NCBI RefSeq assembly: GCF_001684335.1 | Contig: NZ_LOIC01000034.1 | Span: 79,101 to 143,100 of the forward strand | Direction: 5' to 3' | Source: Photorhabdus namnaonensis | Lineage (GTDB): Bacteria > Pseudomonadota > Gammaproteobacteria > Enterobacterales > Enterobacteriaceae | Length of the DNA stretch: 64,000 bases | Part shown: piece after piece, positions 28,571-42,399 of the stretch | Layout: the number at the start of each line of letters is the position of its first letter | How positions within the stretch are numbered: position 1 is the first letter of the stretch | Translations under genes and position numbers: made by a program | Notes under the pieces: model-generated | The model's input: only the letters and a program-made list of their open reading frames with translations | What the model was told of the DNA's origin: nothing | Databases searched by the model: none

Positions 28571-29719
28571 ATGATGGAAACTGTAGATTACTTTGCCCAG
28601 TTGAAATCACAACTGACCGCGTTTACCTTCCTCAATGGCGATGGGCTGACCGTTTCTCGTCTTGGAATTTCTATCACCCTGTTTTTTAAACAAGGCTACA
28701 CCCGGGAGAAAAAACAACGCATTCTGGCCTGTTATAGCCGCTTTCGTGAAGAGTTTGGTACTCATCTGCGTTTTCATCGTCATTCACTGAAAGGACTAAA
28801 AAAATATTCCCCAGAAAATATTGCCAAAGTGGAAGAAGGTATTCTTAATCAGAAAAAAAACCAGCTTTCTACCTGGGATATCAGTGACGCCAAAAATATC
28901 TATGAAGCCCCTCGCTATCTGATGCATTACTTGGATTCCGATGAAGCTGATGGTGACGACAGTAGCTCTTACCTGAGTCTGGTGCTGCCTTGGGATTATC
29001 TGAAAGAACAAGAGGGCATGACCCGGTTTATGGCCTGGTTGGAGTTTCTGTGCGAACAACTCGAACCGGACAGTGGGGACTGCGGTTATTGTCTGGTCCT
29101 GCCCAGAGATTACCATGACTACTTTCCCTTAGAGTACCAGTTAGCTCAGCGTTACCCTGCATTGCAGGTTAATTCTGCGGTTCATACAGCAAAATTACAG
29201 TATGGACATTCCATCCGTGGCATTAACTGGATCACCCTGTTGTCCAAACGATTTGTAAACCGACTGGGTGGGGAATACTGGATACGTCAGGTGCTGCGCC
29301 CCTACCGGGATGTGGTGATGAGTTCTTACCGTGATGGCCTGATTATCCGGGCCGGTCAATACCCGGACTTGACGCCATTACCGGGCAGTGTCCCGGAGAG
29401 TTATTTTGCCATTAATCAGCTAATACGTCCGATACGGGTGATACCTCGTGAAGGCCATTCATTGCACTTCTATGGTAACGGTCATTTTGATGATATTTCG
29501 ACACTGGCCTGGTATGCCCGTTATGATCAGGGGCCGCTGCAAGTGACTCCTATGAGAGGCAACCACCCTGCACTGGTCAGCGGGATCTGGCGAACCGATA
29601 GCCTGCCGGGCAAGCAGTACTTCTTTGCTCAGGGTACGATGGCTTTTGATGTTGAAGGTGCCGAGAAGGGCACAACTGTCTGGCATTTAATGCGAGAAGC
29701 GGAAAATATAACGGAGTAA
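28571..29719 (+). CDS. DUF3396-type T6SS immunity protein, copy 2
   Basis: A 382-residue tandem paralogue of the preceding gene. Identity is high, with differences clustered in a few surface-like segments (for example SAVHTAKLQYGHSIRG against STVHTTLDDYAHSIRS, and the N-terminal NGDGLTV against NADELTV). Duplicated immunity genes with local divergence often neutralise related effector variants. The start ATG 28571 is probable; the second Met (28574) is also possible. The ribosome site is GGAGAAA. Confidence 0.85.
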   Translation: MMETVDYFAQLKSQLTAFTFLNGDGLTVSRLGISITLFFKQGYTREKKQRILACYSRFREEFGTHLRFHRHSLKGLKKYSPENIAKVEEGILNQKKNQLSTWDISDAKNIYEAPRYLMHYLDSDEADGDDSSSYLSLVLPWDYLKEQEGMTRFMAWLEFLCEQLEPDSGDCGYCLVLPRDYHDYFPLEYQLAQRYPALQVNSAVHTAKLQYGHSIRGINWITLLSKRFVNRLGGEYWIRQVLRPYRDVVMSSYRDGLIIRAGQYPDLTPLPGSVPESYFAINQLIRPIRVIPREGHSLHFYGNGHFDDISTLAWYARYDQGPLQVTPMRGNHPALVSGIWRTDSLPGKQYFFAQGTMAFDVEGAEKGTTVWHLMREAENITE

Positions 29720-29724
29720 AAATA

Positions 29725-29997
29725 ATGCGAAGTGTCGTGGAAAGTAAAAAAATTATCCTTAAAGGTGATACCACAACAACCGGAGGCGAGGTGTTAAATG
29801 GTTCCGATTTAGTAAACCAACAACTCTCGGTTGCCTGTAAAGGTGCCCCGGTGTTTTGTCCCGCCTGTAAACAGACGGGCGCGATTGCGGAAGGTTCTGA
29901 CTTGTTCAATATACAAGGAATACCGGTCGCGCTGGAGGGACATCTTGTTAATTGTGATTGCCCGACCGGCGCTTGTCGATTACAGGTACGGTCATAA
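29725..29997 (+). CDS. PAAR-motif protein
   Basis: A 90-residue protein with the PAAR-like fold: GDTTTTGGEVLNGS, then ACKGAPVFCPACKQTGAI, IQGIPVALEGHLVNCDCPTG. The paired Cys (CPAC, CDC) and His suggest the tip metal site seen in PAAR proteins, which sharpen the VgrG spike. Its position as the last gene of the vgrG-effector-immunity cassette supports this. The start ATG 29725 lies five bases after the previous stop. Confidence 0.88.
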   Translation: MRSVVESKKIILKGDTTTTGGEVLNGSDLVNQQLSVACKGAPVFCPACKQTGAIAEGSDLFNIQGIPVALEGHLVNCDCPTGACRLQVRS

Positions 29998-31648
29998 CCA
30001 TCCAATGCTAAAACCTTTAGTTGAGATACCCATAAAACCAGAGCAGGTTTTAAACTGTGATTAAAAGTTATTTTTTTAACGTCTGATTTTAATCGGTATC
30101 TGGTTTTAACCGTTTTTTATCTTTTGGATATATGCTTTTTGCTAAATTTAAATATTATGATATATCGTGGTTTTACGTTTAAATGAACGTTAATCATATC
30201 CGATTTATTTTAACTGACATGGTTTTTACCAATATTGTTTTACTAATATTGCTTTACTGGCCATTCTGCGGGTTTTTATAAATCATTACCCTTTATCTTT
30301 TCTTTATAAATCATTAATCAATACCTTGATAGAATAAAAACACCGTTAATGTTTTTTAAGATAACTCTTTTCTAGCATTTAAATTCGGTTAAATTGATCG
30401 TTTTATCTCTTTTTTATTGATTTACTCGTAAAATAATGGTGAGAAAACACTTGAGCGTTAATCTATTCTATTAATGTTGTTTTACCTGATTATTGCTTTT
30501 CAACTCTTGGTTAATGGTGAGTGAATTGCGACTAAATGTCATTAATCACGTTACTGAAAGTTTTGATTTATTGGGTTAAATCAGTCTGTTGAATGAAATG
30601 TTTAATCTCTATTCTTTTGTGTTTTTAAATAGTTATAGTTGGTTAGGTAAATATAAAATAAGTGAAGGGTAGTATTGTCGATAAATGTTTAAACACAGTA
30701 ATGAATAGCTTGTTTTTAGTCATCCTATACCTTTTAAAAAGTTGGTATCAATGAGGCGCCTATTTCTTAATACTTAGTTGATTAATCACCAGTAAAACGG
30801 AAATGTAAGTAAAAGAACAACATTAAAGATATGATAAGCTTGAGCAGTAGTTTTCATTCTGAGGGGTTGTCTGTTTTTAATTTTAAATCTGCTTAATAAA
30901 TGATTTTTATTGATTAATTATAGTGGGTTTAATGGTTTTTACATTTTCTGAATCGTATTTAACCTCCTTGTTTTCATTAAACTGATATTCAGGTTTTCTT
31001 CTTTTTCAGTGTTTGGTTTTTTAGGTTTAAAACCAGTGAGGATGGCGGAACTGTTAACGGTATTAAGATTAACGCCCATTTCTTTAATCATTTTTAATGT
31101 TGCTAAACATTCTTGCTTTTCTGGGGTTAATCTAAAAGCCGCCCGGTTTTCTACAATTATAGTCTCTGATTTTTCGCAAACTTGTTGCAGTCAGGCGAAA
31201 TCTTTTATTTAAGAAGGGGGGGTAATGTGGTTAATACGGTTAAATGTTTTGATAGGATATATTATTGTTATTAGGTTAACACTGTCATCTTTTCACCTTG
31301 TTTAATCAATTTAAAACCCGTTTTTTCTGATGTTTTCTCTTCCAATGTCCGAATGACATCGGAGTTTTTACCCGCTTTTAAAAATCCTTAATCACTGCTT
31401 TTTACTTTTGATGATTAAAGTTTTTACCTGTTTTTTCCGGGGTACGCTTGGCCTCTTTATCCAGCTTTTAAAACCACACTGACAGATAAAAAAGGCTTTT
31501 CTGAATGCCTGTTTTATCATTGATGAAAACTCAACGTTGGTAATCAAGGTGTTAACAGTCAGCAATATGAAGGATGGTTTATAGATTAAAACCATCCTTT
31601 AAACTGGACAGGATAATGCTTTCGGAGGAGAAATAGACGTTACGGCAT
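29998..31648. other. AT-rich gene-poor stretch with decayed minus-strand coding fragments
   Basis: 1.65 kb without an intact gene, very AT-rich. On the minus strand, about 31190-30940 reads as a protein-like stretch (VENRAAFRLTPEKQECLATL, then a Lys/Asn-rich tail), and about 31375-31280 reads KAGKNSDVIRTLEEKTSEKT before a stop. Both are bounded by stops and lack good starts. They look like leftovers of genes lost after the T6SS cassette, possibly further effector or immunity genes; family not recognised. The plus-strand 67-codon frame at 31009 is the antisense of the first fragment. Confidence 0.4.
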
Positions 31649-33736
31649 TTAACCTCTGGCTATTCCCGTTTTTTTACGGCATCTATCTACATCTTTCAGC
31701 AATTGATTGACATGATCATCACCAAACAGGGTTTCCAGAGTGGTATTCAATTTACGTCGCCAGTTAGGATATTCCATTACCGTACCTGGAATATTGACCG
31801 GTTTATCCATATCCAGCCAATCTTCGGGTTGCAGTCCCAGTAGTGCGCAGGCACTGTGGGCGATATAACGATGTAGCCCTTGGTTTATTATCGGTGACAT
31901 GTCTACCTCTTTTGCCATGTGACCGATATGTTCCGGGACACAGCCGTAGCGATGTAAGCCTTCTAATAACCCTTGTTTGCTCGCTTGACGATCAGTATGT
32001 AACCCTTGAAGCAGGTCTTTATCAGGGTAGAGTTTGAGTGATTCCCCAAGTGTCAAATCGTTGCTTTGCCAAAATCCACTCAAGGTCGGTAAATCATGGG
32101 TGGTGATGGTCGCCATTGCTTGTATCGGGTAATCCTCAGGTGCACGATATGCCCCATTGCCATGACGCTCAAAGTAGAGCACTTTATAAGAATAGACACC
32201 GCTATCGCGCAGTTTGCCCACAATCTCTTCCGGTACAATCCCCAAATCTTCACCAATGACCAGACAGCGATGACGTTGACTCTCTAGTGCCAGAATTGCC
32301 ATCAGATCATCAACCGGGTAGTGTACATATGCTCCTTTGTCAGCGGTTTCGCCATAGGGAATCCACCAAAGCCTGAGCATCGACATCACGTGGTCAATGC
32401 GTAGCGCACCGCAGTGGGTCATATTTGTGCGCAGCAGATTAATGAACGGTTGGTAAGCCTGAGCTTGTAAAACATGAGGATTCATGGGGGGGAGGCCCCA
32501 GTTTTGACCCAGTGGTCCAAGGGCGTCCGGCGGCGCTCCCACTGACGCTTTGGTGCAGTAGACAACCCGGTTGCACCAGGTTTCCGATCCGCCTTCGGCT
32601 ACACCAACGGCCAAATCACGGTAAAGCCCAATCTGCATGTCACTTGTTTGGCTTTGTGTAAAGCAGTCTGCAAGTTGCGTATCGGCCAGCCACTGTAACC
32701 AGAGGAAAAATTCCACTTCCTGCGGGTGAGACTGGCAAAATGTTTGTACGGCTTCGCTGTGCGGATCGTGGTACTTTTCCGGCCATACCGGCCAGCCCCA
32801 ATAGGAGTTGTCTTCGGCGTATAGTCGGCAATGTAGAGCGTCATAGGCGGCTTGATAGTAGAGACATTCACCACCCTGAATGACAAATTGGCGGAAAGTG
32901 GTTTGGAGGGAATCATGTTCTGGGCGCGTACCGAATTGTTGATGTGCCAGACGCAGTGCCGCCATTTTCAACGCCATCACTGTAGTGTAATTCACCCATT
33001 TTGTGCTGCGGGAATACTGTAACGTGCGTTGAGTCTCTGGTGCTTGCCACCAACTCTGCGCCTCTTCACTGAGTTTGAAATCCTCAACTTGATTAACATC
33101 AATGTAAATTACATTAAGCCAGTTGCGTGAAGAGGGGCTGTAGGGACTAGCGCTTTCTGGCATGGCTGGATGCAGTGCATGCAACGGATTCAGCCCGATG
33201 AAAGCGCCTCCGCGCGCCGCTATCTCTTTCAGCATGTGTTTCAGGTCGCCAAAATCGCCGATTCCCCAGTTGTTTTCTGAACGCAAGGTGTAGAGTTGCA
33301 CACAGGCACCCCAAAGTTTTTCTCCCTTTAGCAGAGCGTCTGGTTCATAGCAGCGTTTGGGCGCCACGATAATCTGCATGGACCAGCATTGGGTTTCTTG
33401 TGTCAACGTGAGGTGATGGTAGCCCAGAACAAGCGTGTCAGGTAGCGTCAATATACGGCGGCAATGCCCCTGAAATTCCTCTCCTTGTTCTGTCTGTATT
33501 TGCCATTGGTAGTGCTCTTCATCTTTCAGGGTGATGGTGAAGTGCTCGCCTTGAGTAAAAACTTTTACTGTCGGTAGGGGTGAAACCGGCTCGCTGGCCG
33601 GTTTGTTTTCACTTATCGCATCCAACAAGTAGTGCCGGGTTTCTGCCGGAATCGCTTGCGGTTTACCATAAGCATTAATATAGCTGGCGACAATGCCAGC
33701 CTCGGTCGCTAAATGATCGAGGCTTTTCTCCTCCAT
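31649..33736 (-). CDS. malQ: 4-alpha-glucanotransferase (amylomaltase) MalQ
   Basis: A 695-residue cytosolic GH77 enzyme that transfers glucan segments between maltodextrins and releases glucose. Catalytic blocks are seen as ALRIDHVMSMLRLWWIP (nucleophile Asp), VIGEDLGIVPEEI (acid/base Glu) and TITTHDLPTLSGFW (third acid). The N-terminal extension of about 150 residues is typical of enterobacterial MalQ. It follows malP by nine bases in the malPQ operon. The T-poor 3' side shows no strong terminator. Confidence 0.97.
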   Translation of the reverse strand: MEEKSLDHLATEAGIVASYINAYGKPQAIPAETRHYLLDAISENKPASEPVSPLPTVKVFTQGEHFTITLKDEEHYQWQIQTEQGEEFQGHCRRILTLPDTLVLGYHHLTLTQETQCWSMQIIVAPKRCYEPDALLKGEKLWGACVQLYTLRSENNWGIGDFGDLKHMLKEIAARGGAFIGLNPLHALHPAMPESASPYSPSSRNWLNVIYIDVNQVEDFKLSEEAQSWWQAPETQRTLQYSRSTKWVNYTTVMALKMAALRLAHQQFGTRPEHDSLQTTFRQFVIQGGECLYYQAAYDALHCRLYAEDNSYWGWPVWPEKYHDPHSEAVQTFCQSHPQEVEFFLWLQWLADTQLADCFTQSQTSDMQIGLYRDLAVGVAEGGSETWCNRVVYCTKASVGAPPDALGPLGQNWGLPPMNPHVLQAQAYQPFINLLRTNMTHCGALRIDHVMSMLRLWWIPYGETADKGAYVHYPVDDLMAILALESQRHRCLVIGEDLGIVPEEIVGKLRDSGVYSYKVLYFERHGNGAYRAPEDYPIQAMATITTHDLPTLSGFWQSNDLTLGESLKLYPDKDLLQGLHTDRQASKQGLLEGLHRYGCVPEHIGHMAKEVDMSPIINQGLHRYIAHSACALLGLQPEDWLDMDKPVNIPGTVMEYPNWRRKLNTTLETLFGDDHVNQLLKDVDRCRKKTGIARG

Positions 33737-33745
33737 GATTTTTCC

Positions 33746-36148
33746 TTATCTCTTTGCTTGCCAGATACGCTGTTGATAATCACGGATTGTTCGGTCAGAG
33801 CTGAACATTCCCATCCGGGCGGTATTTAGAGTGGCGCTACGCGTCCAGCTTTGAGTATCGCGGTACAAGGTATCGATCCGTTTATGCGCATCACAATAGG
33901 AGGCAAAATCAGCTAGTACCAGATAAGGATCGCCACCTTCAATCAGACTATGTAGCAGCATATCGAACGCTCGCTTGTCGCTATAACTGAACTCGCCGCT
34001 AGCCAGCGCCTTGAGTATGTTGTCCAGATGCTGATCTTCCTTGAGTAGTTTTAGCGGGTCATAACCAGCGGCTTTCAGCGCTTTCACTTCTTCTACGGTA
34101 TGCCCGAAAATGAAGATATGGTCATCTCCGACCTGTTCGGCAATTTCGACGTTCGCTCCATCCAGTGTTCCGATGGTCAGTGCGCCATTCAGTGCCAGTT
34201 TCATGTTGCCGGTACCGGAAGCTTCCTTACCGGCAGTGGAGATTTGCTCTGAAACATCGGCAGCCGGGATCATGAGTTCTGCGATAGAAACTTTGTAATC
34301 GGGGATAAAAGCGATCTTAATGCGATCACGGACGATTGGATCGTTATTGATTTTCTCCGCAGCCTGATTGATGGCAGAGATAATGTTTTTTGCCAAATAG
34401 TAGCCAGGCGCGGCTTTCGCGCCAAACAGGAATACGCGTGGCACGATATCCAGCGCCGGGTTTTCCTGAATTTGTTTATAGAGCGATAGGATATGCAACA
34501 GGTTCAGATGCTGGCGTTTATATTCATGCAAGCGTTTGATTTGCACATCAAAAATGGCGTTTGGATCTAGCTTAAGCCCCATTACTTTATTGACATAATT
34601 GGCTAGCAGGATCTTGTTGCTTTGTTTGATAGCTCGGTACTCTTCGCGGAAAGCGGCGTCATCCGCATAAGGTTCAAGTGTTTTAAGAGCGTCAAGATCG
34701 TTAATCCATTCGCAATTAAGCGTACGGTCAAGCAATCCTGACAGTGCCGGGTTACACTGTTTGAGCCAGCGACGTGGGGTAACGCCATTTGTCACGTTGA
34801 GAAACTTATTCGGCCATAGTTGATGGTATTCAGGGAAGAGATCTTTAACGATGAGCTGTGAGTGTAGCGCCGCTACCCCGTTTACGGCAAAGCCCGCGAC
34901 GACACAAAGATTCGCCATGCGTATCTGATGGTTATAATGTACAGCTAATTTTTCCCATACGGCTTGCTCGCCGGGCCAGTTTTTGTCCACCAACTTTTTA
35001 AACCGGTAGTTAATTTCTTTAATGATGCTGTAATGGCGTGGCAGCAGGTGGCTGACTAGATCCTCGTCCCAACATTCCAAACCTTCTGGCATCAGGGTAT
35101 GGTTGGTATAGGCGAAAGTATGGCTGGTTATCTCCCATGCTGTTTCCCAACTCATTTGGTGTTTATCCAGTAGGATGCGCATCATTTCGGGGATGGCGAT
35201 CGTTGGATGGGTATCGTTAAGCTGGATAACTTCATATTTAGGCAGATCTTCCATTTTGCGGCCCGCTAGCTGATGGCGACGCAAGATATCTGCGACGGAG
35301 CAGGCACATTGGAAATATTGTTGCATCAGACGCAGGCGTTTGCCTTCCTGATGATTATCATTCGGATAGAGAACTTTTGTCAGTTTAGCGGCTTCAACAC
35401 CTTGCTGTTCCGCTGCCAGAAATTGCCCGGCGTTGAATTTGTCAAGATCAAATGGCTCGGCATGGGTTGCTTGCCACAGGCGTAATGGTTGAGTAACACC
35501 ATTGCGATAACCAATGACGGGTAGATCCCAGGCTTCTCCAATCAAGGTAAAGTCAGGCGCCCAAGTTTCGCGTCCATCATCGGTTATGACGACTTTGCCG
35601 CCGAAATGCACTTCAACATCTAACTGAGTGTTGTGACGGAACCAGGGATAGGATTCTCGGTCCCAATTATCTGGTGCTTCAATTTGTTGCCCTTGTTCAA
35701 AGGATTGGCGGAACAGGCCGTATTGATAATTCAGACCATAGCCAATTGCCGACTGACCGACGGTTGCCATAGAATCAAGGAAACAGGCGGCGAGCCGTCC
35801 CAATCCGCCGTTACCTAAAGCAGGGTCGGTTTCCTGTTCTAGAAGATCACTGAGAATGATATTTTCTTCTGCCAGGTAAGCCTGAACGTCTTCATACCAA
35901 CCAAGGTTAAGCAGATTGTTTGCGGTTAAACGGCCAATCAGAAACTCCATAGAGATGTAGTTCACATGGCGTTGTTGGTCGGAATGATTGATGATAGGGC
36001 ATGCGGGCAACAGTTCTGACAGGGCCGCGCTAACGGCTTGCCACCACTGATGCTGGGTCATTTCCTGTGCTGAACCGAGGCCAAAGCGCTGCCATTGACG
36101 TGTCAGCGCAGCCTGAAACTGGGCTTTATCTAATCTGGACTGTTGCAT
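33746..36148 (-). CDS. malP: Maltodextrin phosphorylase MalP
   Basis: An 800-residue GT35 PLP-dependent phosphorylase releasing glucose-1-phosphate from maltodextrins. Features are [16 protein letters not shown] near the N-terminus, [45 protein letters not shown], and the cofactor-lysine block [17 protein letters not shown]. The length matches E. coli MalP (797). First gene of malPQ, MalT-dependent. It is read divergently from malT. Confidence 0.98.
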   Translation of the reverse strand: MQQSRLDKAQFQAALTRQWQRFGLGSAQEMTQHQWWQAVSAALSELLPACPIINHSDQQRHVNYISMEFLIGRLTANNLLNLGWYEDVQAYLAEENIILSDLLEQETDPALGNGGLGRLAACFLDSMATVGQSAIGYGLNYQYGLFRQSFEQGQQIEAPDNWDRESYPWFRHNTQLDVEVHFGGKVVITDDGRETWAPDFTLIGEAWDLPVIGYRNGVTQPLRLWQATHAEPFDLDKFNAGQFLAAEQQGVEAAKLTKVLYPNDNHQEGKRLRLMQQYFQCACSVADILRRHQLAGRKMEDLPKYEVIQLNDTHPTIAIPEMMRILLDKHQMSWETAWEITSHTFAYTNHTLMPEGLECWDEDLVSHLLPRHYSIIKEINYRFKKLVDKNWPGEQAVWEKLAVHYNHQIRMANLCVVAGFAVNGVAALHSQLIVKDLFPEYHQLWPNKFLNVTNGVTPRRWLKQCNPALSGLLDRTLNCEWINDLDALKTLEPYADDAAFREEYRAIKQSNKILLANYVNKVMGLKLDPNAIFDVQIKRLHEYKRQHLNLLHILSLYKQIQENPALDIVPRVFLFGAKAAPGYYLAKNIISAINQAAEKINNDPIVRDRIKIAFIPDYKVSIAELMIPAADVSEQISTAGKEASGTGNMKLALNGALTIGTLDGANVEIAEQVGDDHIFIFGHTVEEVKALKAAGYDPLKLLKEDQHLDNILKALASGEFSYSDKRAFDMLLHSLIEGGDPYLVLADFASYCDAHKRIDTLYRDTQSWTRSATLNTARMGMFSSDRTIRDYQQRIWQAKR

Positions 36149-39286
<3,138 letters not shown>

Positions 39287-39294
39287 CAGATGTT

Positions 39295-40488
39295 TTAGGA
39301 TTCCAGCGAAACTACCCGTCCTTTCAGATTGCGACTGCGTAGGTGTGCTGACAGGGTTAGCGCGGTACCGAGTAGCATGATTAACACCAGTGACTGTTTG
39401 AGCGAAAATGGTAACACCATCGCGATGAGAGAGAGAGAGGAGCCGACAGCCATCTGGACGAATCCTATTAGTGCGGAAGCGACACCGGCTTCGTCAGAAT
39501 AAGGTTCTAGTGCATAACTGGTCGCAGGCCCCATAGCAAATGCCATACCTGTACAAGCGAAAGCAACCGGCAACATGTAGCTTAGCCAGTGCTGGCTGGC
39601 GACAGTTGGCAGATGCATGCCAGAAAATAGAGACAGGCTAGCCAGCGCCATCAGAATTGCCCCTAATAGCAGGCAGCCAGGGCGACCAATTCGATGGATG
39701 ATTTTATTTACGGTTAGGAAGGCGATCATCGCCCAGAGTCCGTTGCCGCCAAAAATCAATGAAAAGGCTAACGGTGATACATGGCCCTCGGTCATCAGCA
39801 CGGTGGGGGCAAATGACACATAGGTAATGACTATTCCCATAATGCCGGCGTTAACCAGGGCAAAATGCATAAACTGGGCATTACTAAGAATTTGAAAGTA
39901 TTGCTTTAGCGGTAGCCCGCGAACTGGCTTAGTGTTAGCGGGGCGCGTTTCTGGTAACCAGGCGGCAATGATCAGTAGTGCAATAACCGAATAGCAAGTC
40001 AAAAACCAAAATGGCGCTCGCCAGTTGAAAATTTCGGCCAGAATGCCGCCAAGTAATGGGGCGAGAGCGGGAACAATATTTAGCGTACCGTTAATGAATC
40101 CATAGGCTTTGGCGGCTTCATCGCCGTTTAGGCGATCACGCACACCGCTAACGCAGACGACACTGGTACAGCAGACAGCACATCCTTGAATAATTCGCGC
40201 GGCAATAAAAATTTCGGGAAAAGTAGCAAGCGCTGCTATCACAGAACCGATGATATATAAGATGATACCCGTTAGGGCCACTGGCCGGCGGCCGAATTTA
40301 TCTACCAATGGTCCAGCGATTAACTGGCCTAGCCCCATAATTAATAAAAATAAAGAAATTGTTGACTGAATAACTTCATTGTTAACTTTAAAATCCTCGG
40401 CGATGGCAGGGACTGTAGGCAAGAATACATCGACACCCAAAGGTCCAAAAAGTGCCAGGCTAAGTAGTAGAAGAATATAATTTTGCAT
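39295..40488 (-). CDS. Bcr/CflA-type MFS drug efflux protein
   Basis: A 397-residue inner-membrane protein with 12 predicted helices. The DHA1 signature is seen: GPLVDKFGRRPVALTG (motif A) in the loop between helices 2 and 3, and VRDRLNGDEAAKAYGFINGT in the region of motif C. It resembles Bcr/CflA/EmrD-like exporters. It ends eight bases from the malT stop (convergent). No regulator gene is adjacent. The substrate cannot be told. Confidence 0.85.
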   Translation of the reverse strand: MQNYILLLLSLALFGPLGVDVFLPTVPAIAEDFKVNNEVIQSTISLFLLIMGLGQLIAGPLVDKFGRRPVALTGIILYIIGSVIAALATFPEIFIAARIIQGCAVCCTSVVCVSGVRDRLNGDEAAKAYGFINGTLNIVPALAPLLGGILAEIFNWRAPFWFLTCYSVIALLIIAAWLPETRPANTKPVRGLPLKQYFQILSNAQFMHFALVNAGIMGIVITYVSFAPTVLMTEGHVSPLAFSLIFGGNGLWAMIAFLTVNKIIHRIGRPGCLLLGAILMALASLSLFSGMHLPTVASQHWLSYMLPVAFACTGMAFAMGPATSYALEPYSDEAGVASALIGFVQMAVGSSLSLIAMVLPFSLKQSLVLIMLLGTALTLSAHLRSRNLKGRVVSLES

Positions 40489-41145
40489 GTGTGTTCTTTT
40501 GATATTTCAATAATGGTGGTGGTTTTATTGGTGAATAGGCTCAGTGGAATTCATTCTTTAGTGCGACCAAAGATCTTGGATACACCAGAAATCTACTGGC
40601 AAGTCATTTCAAGCTAGCGATAGGGATGTTCAAGGATCACCCACAGACTGAACCCTTTACTTTTTTTAAAGTCTGAACTTTATACGAGCTATTCACCGGT
40701 GTAAACCGACTAGCTTGTATGGGTATTTTAATGTTCGTCGAGAGTCTGGCTATATTCGGTGTAGAAAAAACACACCGTTTCAGACAAATCAGAAATAATA
40801 GAGAATTTTTTATTACATTTTATCACCTGTCAGAAAATAGCCACGAGAGATGGAAATGCTCTTATCATCAGCGCAAAGTCGTAAAGTGAGAGATTTTCGG
40901 TACAATTTTGCAGGATTTTGAACAGAATTTCTTGTCATAAGCCGATAGATCAGCAGTTCTGCATGTCATTAACCAATCATTCAAAATAATAATGTATTTT
41001 ATATAAAATACTTTAATTTTTTAAATGTTTTTTGGGTTTTTATATGTTATTTGTTGATATAAATTAGTTTTTAGTAAATATTCTCTTACCTGTTTAAGAT
41101 TGTTGTGCTTTCTTATAGATAGAAAAGATTAATTAAGGTAATGAA
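40489..41145. other. Intergenic region between divergent MFS gene and aminotransferase operon
   Basis: 657 bases, no gene seen on either strand. It should hold the promoters of both flanking units. AT content increases towards the aminotransferase operon. No clear palindromic operator found by eye. Confidence 0.4.
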
Positions 41146-42399
41146 ATGATGGAAAATGGCAAACGGTTTGAAGATATGCTTTCTCGTTTTGTTGGAAACG
41201 GTCCTTATTTGGAAATTGATGGTGAAAAGTATATCGATGCAGCTTCGGGGACATTTAACCTTCCACTTGGGTACACTAATCGCAGAATAACAGAAAAATT
41301 AAAACAGCAGATAGATAGATGTACACATCTAAGTTCAGCTTATACCCATGAAATGTCACAATATATTTTGGCTAAATTAGTTAAACATACTCCTGAGGGT
41401 ATTGATAGTATATGGTTGCGTGATGTTTCCGGTTCTGGGGCGGTTGAATGTGCAATTCGCATCGCGCAAAAAGCGACAGGGCGTTCAGGCGTTATCTCTT
41501 TCTTTCTGGCTCATCATGGTCAGTCTTTAGCCACAGCACAAATTTCCGGTAATGCTTTTAGGATTAAAGATTTCCATGTCAATATTGATGGTTCTTTAAA
41601 AATTCCAACCCCTGCGAGTGTCATGTCAGAATTTGAACCGAATACAGAGCCCAATCAATATTTTGACTTGGAGCAATTTATTCAATTAGGTTCAAATGAC
41701 AATATTGCTTGTCTTATTATTGAGCCTATTCAAGGAAATGGTGGAAATAACGTTTTCCCTGTCGATTTTTTCCGTAAGATCAGAGAGATCTGCCATAAAC
41801 ATGACATTATTATTATCGCTGATGAAGTACAAACTGGGTTTGGCCGTACCGGAACATTTTTTGCTTCAACCGGTTACGCTAAAGAATTAGAACCCGATAT
41901 TATTGTTTTTGCGAAGGGCGCTGGTGGCATAGGTATTCCTACCGGCGGCGTGCTGATGCGGAGTTCATTAGATGTATTAGAGTCATTCGAGCATTCCAGT
42001 ACATCCGGCGCCAACCCTCTTTCATTAACCGCTCTCAACGAAATTATCGATATCATTGAAGACGAACAAGTTCTGGAGAATGTGCAGCGTAATGAAGCTT
42101 ATTTACGTGATGGTTTATTAGCATTACAGCATAAATACCCAGAAATTACCGGTGTTAGGGGTGTAGGTTATATGTTTGGCTTTGATACGCCATCACCGGA
42201 ATTTGCGGCACAAGCGATTGCAATAGCGAATTCCCACAATTTAATCATCCGCGGTTCGCGTTATGGTAAAGGTCGTGCACTTAAAGTTCGTCCACCGTTG
42301 ATTTGTACTCAGGAACACTTAAACGAAATCCTGTATAAGCTTGATCTGACTTTTGCTGATATGACATTAAATATGTTGGACAACAAGGAGGTAGCGTAA
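41146..42399 (+). CDS. Class III PLP aminotransferase
   Basis: A 417-residue omega-type aminotransferase. Key blocks are VSGSGAVECAIRIAQKATGR (phosphate-binding), IIIADEVQTGFGRTGTFFA (PLP-ring Asp) and IIVFAKGAGGIGIPTGG (cofactor Lys). The closest named types are diaminobutyrate/acetylornithine-like enzymes. The substrate is unknown, but the dehydrogenase that follows could make its ketone/aldehyde substrate. Its TAATG stop/start overlaps the next gene, showing tight coupling. Start ATG 41146 or 41149. Confidence 0.88.
   Translation: MMENGKRFEDMLSRFVGNGPYLEIDGEKYIDAASGTFNLPLGYTNRRITEKLKQQIDRCTHLSSAYTHEMSQYILAKLVKHTPEGIDSIWLRDVSGSGAVECAIRIAQKATGRSGVISFFLAHHGQSLATAQISGNAFRIKDFHVNIDGSLKIPTPASVMSEFEPNTEPNQYFDLEQFIQLGSNDNIACLIIEPIQGNGGNNVFPVDFFRKIREICHKHDIIIIADEVQTGFGRTGTFFASTGYAKELEPDIIVFAKGAGGIGIPTGGVLMRSSLDVLESFEHSSTSGANPLSLTALNEIIDIIEDEQVLENVQRNEAYLRDGLLALQHKYPEITGVRGVGYMFGFDTPSPEFAAQAIAIANSHNLIIRGSRYGKGRALKVRPPLICTQEHLNEILYKLDLTFADMTLNMLDNKEVA

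Noticed and set aside
27391..29719. Reading the two DUF3396 genes as an assembly artefact
   Set aside because: They differ at many codons and in the linker between them, so they are true paralogues.
31009..31212. 67-codon plus-strand frame
   Set aside because: The opposite strand reads more like protein; this is probably its antisense.
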